Assembly (NCBI RefSeq): GCF_022378335.1
Contig: NZ_JAIQCI010000027.1
Coordinates: 1-37,084 of the forward strand
DNA from: Croceicoccus hydrothermalis
GTDB taxonomy: Bacteria > Pseudomonadota > Alphaproteobacteria > Sphingomonadales > Sphingomonadaceae
Length of the DNA stretch: 37,084 bases
Direction of reading: 5' to 3'
The translations under genes and the position numbers were made by a program. Positions 33,332-37,084 of this stretch are shown here, piece by piece (position 1 is the stretch's first letter; every line of letters starts with the position of its first letter). The notes beneath the pieces are model-generated. The model worked only from the letters and a program-made list of their open reading frames with translations. It did no database searches and was not told the DNA's origin.

Positions 33332-35052
33332 GACCGCTTGTCCTCGCCCTTTTGTGCATCATCGGCGTTGGGATTCCCGTCGCCTTGCAGGCCCAGAGCG
33401 CCACCGAGGCCGCGAAAACCGAAGGCAAGTCCTTCGGACGCGAGAAGGCGGCGGCCGCGCAGCAGGCAGCCACCACCGCGCCCGATCCCGACGGCATCCC
33501 GAACTTCGGCGGCACCCCCGGCCTGTCGGGCTATTTCGACGATCCCGAGCGCATGGCGCAGGAGGCCGCGAGTGCGGCCAGTTCCAACAGCGGTTACCGG
33601 ATCATGCGCGATTCATTGGAACGCCGCGCCCGCTTCGAACCCGAAGATCTCGACGCGGTCATCGCGCGCAGCGAGACGATCAGCAAGGATCCGCTCTATT
33701 TTACGAGCGGGATGAGCATCACGGGAAGCGAAGGGCGCTGCGTAGCCTTGCCACCAGCGAGCGGCACATCTGCGCGCTATATGGCGACCTGCAATGTGGG
33801 CTTCGCCGCGACGCAGGAAGAGCAAAGCTGCACCATTCCGCTTGGCGTCAAAGTCGAGACAATAACGCGCCAGATCTACTGGTGCAGCGAAGCCGACTTC
33901 CACCGGCTGAACGGTGTCGACGATTGCGCATTGTTTGCATGGGCCGGCTGCCAGACCATCGGGACCCGGCCCGGGCGCTGCCTCCAATGGCGAGACGAGA
34001 ACGGCATAGGCTATTGCGTCGAGCCGGGCGAGCCGATCAGCGAATTGTCTTGCCGCGACACGGTCGAAGGCGCGAATTTGCGCGATACGGCAACGACGCA
34101 GGTCACGCATGCCACACGCGACGAAAGCCAGTGCGCAGAGCTAGCCGCCGACGGCCAATGCATCGAGCAGGCCGAGACCTGCACCGATAGCGATCCTGTC
34201 ACCCGCATCGTCCGCGGGGTTGCCGTGACGCAGCCCTGCTGGGCCTGGTCGCGCCGCTATCTGTGCGGGGCCATCACCGAAGCGCAGGACTGCGATACGC
34301 TTGAAAGCACGCCGGGCTGCACACTCGTGCGCGAAGATTGCCTGTCGGGCAAACCCTGCCAGACCTGGGAGCGGGTCTATGATTGTCCCGTACCCGACCA
34401 GCCCGCGAGCCCTGACCAGTACATTTGCGACGGCGATGTCTACTGCATCGACGGGTCGTGCGAGACGATCGAGCGCGAAGCCAATGATGAGTTCAAGGAT
34501 GCGGTCGTGGCGCTCAATGCCATGGACCAGGCGCGGCGCGAGTTCGATCCCGACACGCTCACCCTGTTCGCGGGCACGCGGAACAGCTGTTCGTCCAAGA
34601 TTTTCGGCGTCCTCAGCTGCTGCCGGGGCAAGGGCTTCCCTCTCATCCCGGGCATCCAGCTCCTTGTTGCCCTCGGCTGCAGTCAAGAAGAAACACTGCT
34701 TCACGAGCGCGATGCACAAGGGCTGTGCGCCTATGTCGGCAGCTATTGCTCGGACAGTTTCCTTGGCGCCTGCCTCACCAAGAAGAAGGTCTATTGCTGC
34801 TTTGAATCGAAGCTCTCGCGGATTCTCCAGGAACAGGGTCGCGAACAGCTGAACAAGCCCTGGGGCAAACCCAAGACCGAGGAATGCCTCGGTTTCACCA
34901 TCGACGAGTTTTCACGGCTCGACCTTTCGCAGATGGATTTCAGCGAAGTCTATGCCGAGTTCACCGAAGCCGCGCGCCTTCCCGACGAGCTCGCGGCCGC
35001 CGCCGACATCCAGCAGAAAATCGAGGATTATTATGCCCGTGCCAGCCAATAA
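33328..35052 (+). CDS. traN: mating-pair stabilisation protein TraN
   Basis: A 574-residue outer-membrane protein that stabilises contact with the recipient cell. A signal peptide ends near residue 22 (LQA). By my count it has 32 cysteines, spread from residue ~130 to the C-terminus, with blocks such as FAWAGCQTIG and SCCRGKGFPL; the tail LSRILQEQGREQLNKPWG and FTIDEFSRLDLSQMDF is the best conserved TraN piece. F TraN is 602 residues. The variable middle is the part that sets recipient choice in other systems. It overlaps traF by 20 bases. Confidence 0.92.
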   Translation: MRPLVLALLCIIGVGIPVALQAQSATEAAKTEGKSFGREKAAAAQQAATTAPDPDGIPNFGGTPGLSGYFDDPERMAQEAASAASSNSGYRIMRDSLERRARFEPEDLDAVIARSETISKDPLYFTSGMSITGSEGRCVALPPASGTSARYMATCNVGFAATQEEQSCTIPLGVKVETITRQIYWCSEADFHRLNGVDDCALFAWAGCQTIGTRPGRCLQWRDENGIGYCVEPGEPISELSCRDTVEGANLRDTATTQVTHATRDESQCAELAADGQCIEQAETCTDSDPVTRIVRGVAVTQPCWAWSRRYLCGAITEAQDCDTLESTPGCTLVREDCLSGKPCQTWERVYDCPVPDQPASPDQYICDGDVYCIDGSCETIEREANDEFKDAVVALNAMDQARREFDPDTLTLFAGTRNSCSSKIFGVLSCCRGKGFPLIPGIQLLVALGCSQEETLLHERDAQGLCAYVGSYCSDSFLGACLTKKKVYCCFESKLSRILQEQGREQLNKPWGKPKTEECLGFTIDEFSRLDLSQMDFSEVYAEFTEAARLPDELAAAADIQQKIEDYYARASQ

Positions 35053-35869
35053 GGCGCTGAGGCGGCGCGTTATCGCCTGCCTTGCCCTCACCATCTCCCC
35101 GACTGCGCTCGTCGGTCCGGCGCGCGCCGAAGAACCGGAACCGGTGGCGGCAAGTGATCATCAGGATCGCCTCTACTGCGAGGAGCGGAAGCTCGGGTAC
35201 TGGTTCTATTGCAGCAAGTCCAAACCGCCTGAAATCGAGGCCGCAGCACCCGCAGCAGTCCCAAGCGCGACAAGCGCGCTCGATGCGCTGACTGCCGAGC
35301 TCCGTGAACTCAAAGCCAGGGCCATTCTCGAGCCGACGCCTGCCAATGTGACGGCCTATATCCGCTTCCAGCGGGCCCAGCTCGACCGCGCCTCGCTCTT
35401 CAGCGATGTCTGGCAGCGCGCGATCTGGCAGGATCCCGATCTCGACTATACGCTGCAGCGCCCGGTCTCGACCCTCGGCAAGCGCCAGTGGCAGGATGCG
35501 CGCAGCGCCGAGCGCGATGCGGTGATGGCGCAGCTCTCCGAACGCTATGGGCTCTTCTATTTCTTCGCGCAAAGCTGCGGGGCCTGCGAGATCATGTCGC
35601 CGATCGTGCAATCGGTCGCGGCGACGTGGCAGATCACGGTGCGCGCGATTTCGACCGATGGCGGACCTTCACGCCATTTCCCCGGCGATATCGTCGAGAC
35701 GAACCAGCGCAGCCGGATGGGTCTCGAGCCGAAGGTCACGCCCGCCATCGTGCTCTGGGATGCGCTCAAGGGCCAGCCCGTTCCGATCGGTTACGGCGTC
35801 ATGAGCGCCGATGAACTCCAGGACCGCATCTATCTCCTCACATCGAAGGAAGCCGGCCATGACTATTGA
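35033..35869 (+). CDS. traF: conjugative transfer protein TraF (thioredoxin-fold)
   Basis: A 278-residue periplasmic protein for F-type pilus assembly. The signal ends at ARA (residue 32), then FYCSK and a C-terminal thioredoxin fold: LFYFFAQSCGACEIMSPIV with C182-GA-C185, and a cis-Pro loop KVTPAIVLWD. F TraF (247 residues) lacks a CxxC, so this copy, unlike F TraF, could be redox-active. It starts inside traN and overlaps traH by 11 bases. Confidence 0.9.
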   Translation: MPVPANKALRRRVIACLALTISPTALVGPARAEEPEPVAASDHQDRLYCEERKLGYWFYCSKSKPPEIEAAAPAAVPSATSALDALTAELRELKARAILEPTPANVTAYIRFQRAQLDRASLFSDVWQRAIWQDPDLDYTLQRPVSTLGKRQWQDARSAERDAVMAQLSERYGLFYFFAQSCGACEIMSPIVQSVAATWQITVRAISTDGGPSRHFPGDIVETNQRSRMGLEPKVTPAIVLWDALKGQPVPIGYGVMSADELQDRIYLLTSKEAGHDY

Positions 35870-37043
35870 CCCCACGCGCCCCGAGGCAGGCCCCGGTTCT
35901 ATGCGCCACCGCGCGCTAGCCATCCGCGCGAAGCGGATCATCGCCGCAATCCTTGCCGCCGCCCTCCCCCTCAGCAGCGCTTCGGCCGATGTCGGGAGTT
36001 CGATGGATTCCTTCCTCAATGATGTCGGCGGCGCGGCCAATGTCACCGGCCCGACCGCTTTCGAGGGCCAATCGGCAGGCTATTACAGCCTCGGCAATGT
36101 CTGGACGCGCTTTCCGCAAAAGACGACCAATATCACCAATCTGCAATTGCCCCGCGCCCGCGCAGGCTGCGGCGGCATCGATATTTTCGCAGGCTCCTTC
36201 AGCTTCATCAATGCCAGCGAAATGGTCGCGATGCTGAAGGCGATCGCCAATAATTCGGTGGGTTTCGCCTTCAGCCTCGCGATCGATACCGTCTGCCCCG
36301 AATGTTCGAAGATCATGCAGGAGTTCAGCCAGAAGGCGCAGCTCATGAATAATCTCAACATCAACTCCTGCGAAATGGCGCAGGGGCTGGTGGGCGGGAT
36401 CTGGCCCAAGGGCGATCTGGCCGACAAGGCGGTCTGCGAAGCGATCGGCAATTCCGAAGGCATCTTCACCGATTATGCCGCCGCCAAGCACGGCTGCGGC
36501 ACCAAGGGTGAGCGCGCCAGCACGCTCGCGCAAGGCGGCGGCGAATATGGCGACGTCAATCCGGGGGTGGCGCGCAACTACACCTGGACGATCCTCAAGA
36601 AGTCCGCGTTCTTTTCGCCCGGCGGCACATTCGACGAGGAACTCGCCGAATATGCAATGACGCTTCTGGGCACGATCATCTATGTCCCGCCAACCGACGA
36701 TGAACCGGGCAAATTCGTGCCGATTGCGGGCGAAGCCTCATCGACGCTCGTCACTTCATTGCTCGACGGCACTGCCGCAGGCGGCGGCGAGGTGCTGATC
36801 TTCGATTGCGAAGAGCCCGAAAACTGCCTCGATCCCGGCTTCAAACCGCTCAGCCTGCCTGCCTCCAAGGCGCTGCGCCCACGCGTGGCCGCGCTGATCG
36901 ACGGCATGGTGGAGGCAGTCCATGACGATACCGCCATTACCGATGCACAAAAGGAACTGCTGCAGGTCGCCTCGATCCCGCTCTACAAGATCCTGACCGT
37001 CCTGTTCGCCGTCAGCACCAATGGCACAGATTTACGGTTGTAG
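35859..37043 (+). CDS. traH: conjugative transfer protein TraH, probably truncated
   Basis: A 394-residue secreted protein of F-type pilus assembly. A long N-terminus with a signal ending near ASA precedes DSFLNDVGGAANVTGPTAFE, GYYSLGNVWTRFP and CGGIDIFAGSFSFI, all TraH hallmarks, and a late SIPLYKILTV. F TraH is 458 residues and has roughly 60-100 further residues, mostly coiled, after that point; here the frame ends after NGTDLRL. The DNA turns AT-rich near 37025 and the stop lies at a possible element end (37039). ATG 35859 has AAGGA eight bases upstream. Confidence 0.88.
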   Translation: MTIDPTRPEAGPGSMRHRALAIRAKRIIAAILAAALPLSSASADVGSSMDSFLNDVGGAANVTGPTAFEGQSAGYYSLGNVWTRFPQKTTNITNLQLPRARAGCGGIDIFAGSFSFINASEMVAMLKAIANNSVGFAFSLAIDTVCPECSKIMQEFSQKAQLMNNLNINSCEMAQGLVGGIWPKGDLADKAVCEAIGNSEGIFTDYAAAKHGCGTKGERASTLAQGGGEYGDVNPGVARNYTWTILKKSAFFSPGGTFDEELAEYAMTLLGTIIYVPPTDDEPGKFVPIAGEASSTLVTSLLDGTAAGGGEVLIFDCEEPENCLDPGFKPLSLPASKALRPRVAALIDGMVEAVHDDTAITDAQKELLQVASIPLYKILTVLFAVSTNGTDLRL

Positions 37044-37084
37044 ATTAAGGAGGATTTGGGTCTCGTCGTAGTGACGAAGGAACG
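37039..37084. other. possible terminus of an insertion element at the window edge
   Basis: The sequence after TGTAGATTAAGG differs in base composition from the tra operon and begins where TraH loses similarity to its family. IS21-family ends often start with TGT, but 46 bases are too few to assign a family. It may be only a non-coding gap if TraH ends naturally here. Confidence 0.25.

Overview
The window looks like part of a sphingomonad (Novosphingobium/Sphingobium/Sphingomonas type) plasmid or integrated conjugative element. It is GC-rich, carries a dense set of oxygenase and dehydrogenase genes of the kind common on sphingomonad catabolic plasmids, and ends in an F-type conjugation operon similar in gene order to those plasmids. 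The assignment rests on gene content only; there is no rRNA or other phylogenetic marker, and I saw no tRNA gene or CRISPR array.

Left part, about 1-17093: a catabolic region. A minus-strand pair (a [3Fe-4S] ferredoxin and an Old Yellow Enzyme) diverges from a plus-strand operon of Rieske dioxygenase alpha and beta subunits, an FAD ferredoxin reductase, an SDR, a TetR regulator and a group D flavin monooxygenase. A 31-bp imperfect palindrome sits in the divergent promoter region and an 11-bp-stem hairpin closes the operon. Next come a minus-strand HxlR regulator and nitroreductase facing a plus-strand set: cytochrome P450, SDR, and a second P450 broken by one extra base. Then follow another SDR, a large phytoene-desaturase-like flavoprotein, a decayed gene and an acyl-CoA dehydrogenase. 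These would make the upper part of a pathway that repeatedly hydroxylates and dehydrogenates a hydrophobic, probably polycyclic substrate. No ring-cleavage enzyme or CoA ligase is present, so the substrate cannot be named.

Middle part, about 17100-20800: an insertion-sequence pile-up. It holds an IS110-family (probably IS1111-group) element with a likely guide-RNA region downstream of its transposase, a heavily mutated IS701-like remnant, and an IS256-family element with good terminal inverted repeats whose transposase is frameshifted. The IS256 element cuts the IS701 remnant, and the other half does not reappear on the far side.

Right part, about 20822-37084: the conjugation module. Minus-strand XRE and AlpA-like regulators diverge from a tightly overlapping operon: traA-like pilin, traL, traE, traK, traB, a DsbC-like thiol protein, traV, traC, a small membrane protein, trbI, an S26 peptidase, traW, traU, trbC, traN, traF and traH. 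A perfect 8-bp-arm palindrome lies between the regulators and the operon. TraH seems to lose its C-terminus at the right edge, where an insertion element may begin. Relaxase, coupling protein and TraG are not in the window.
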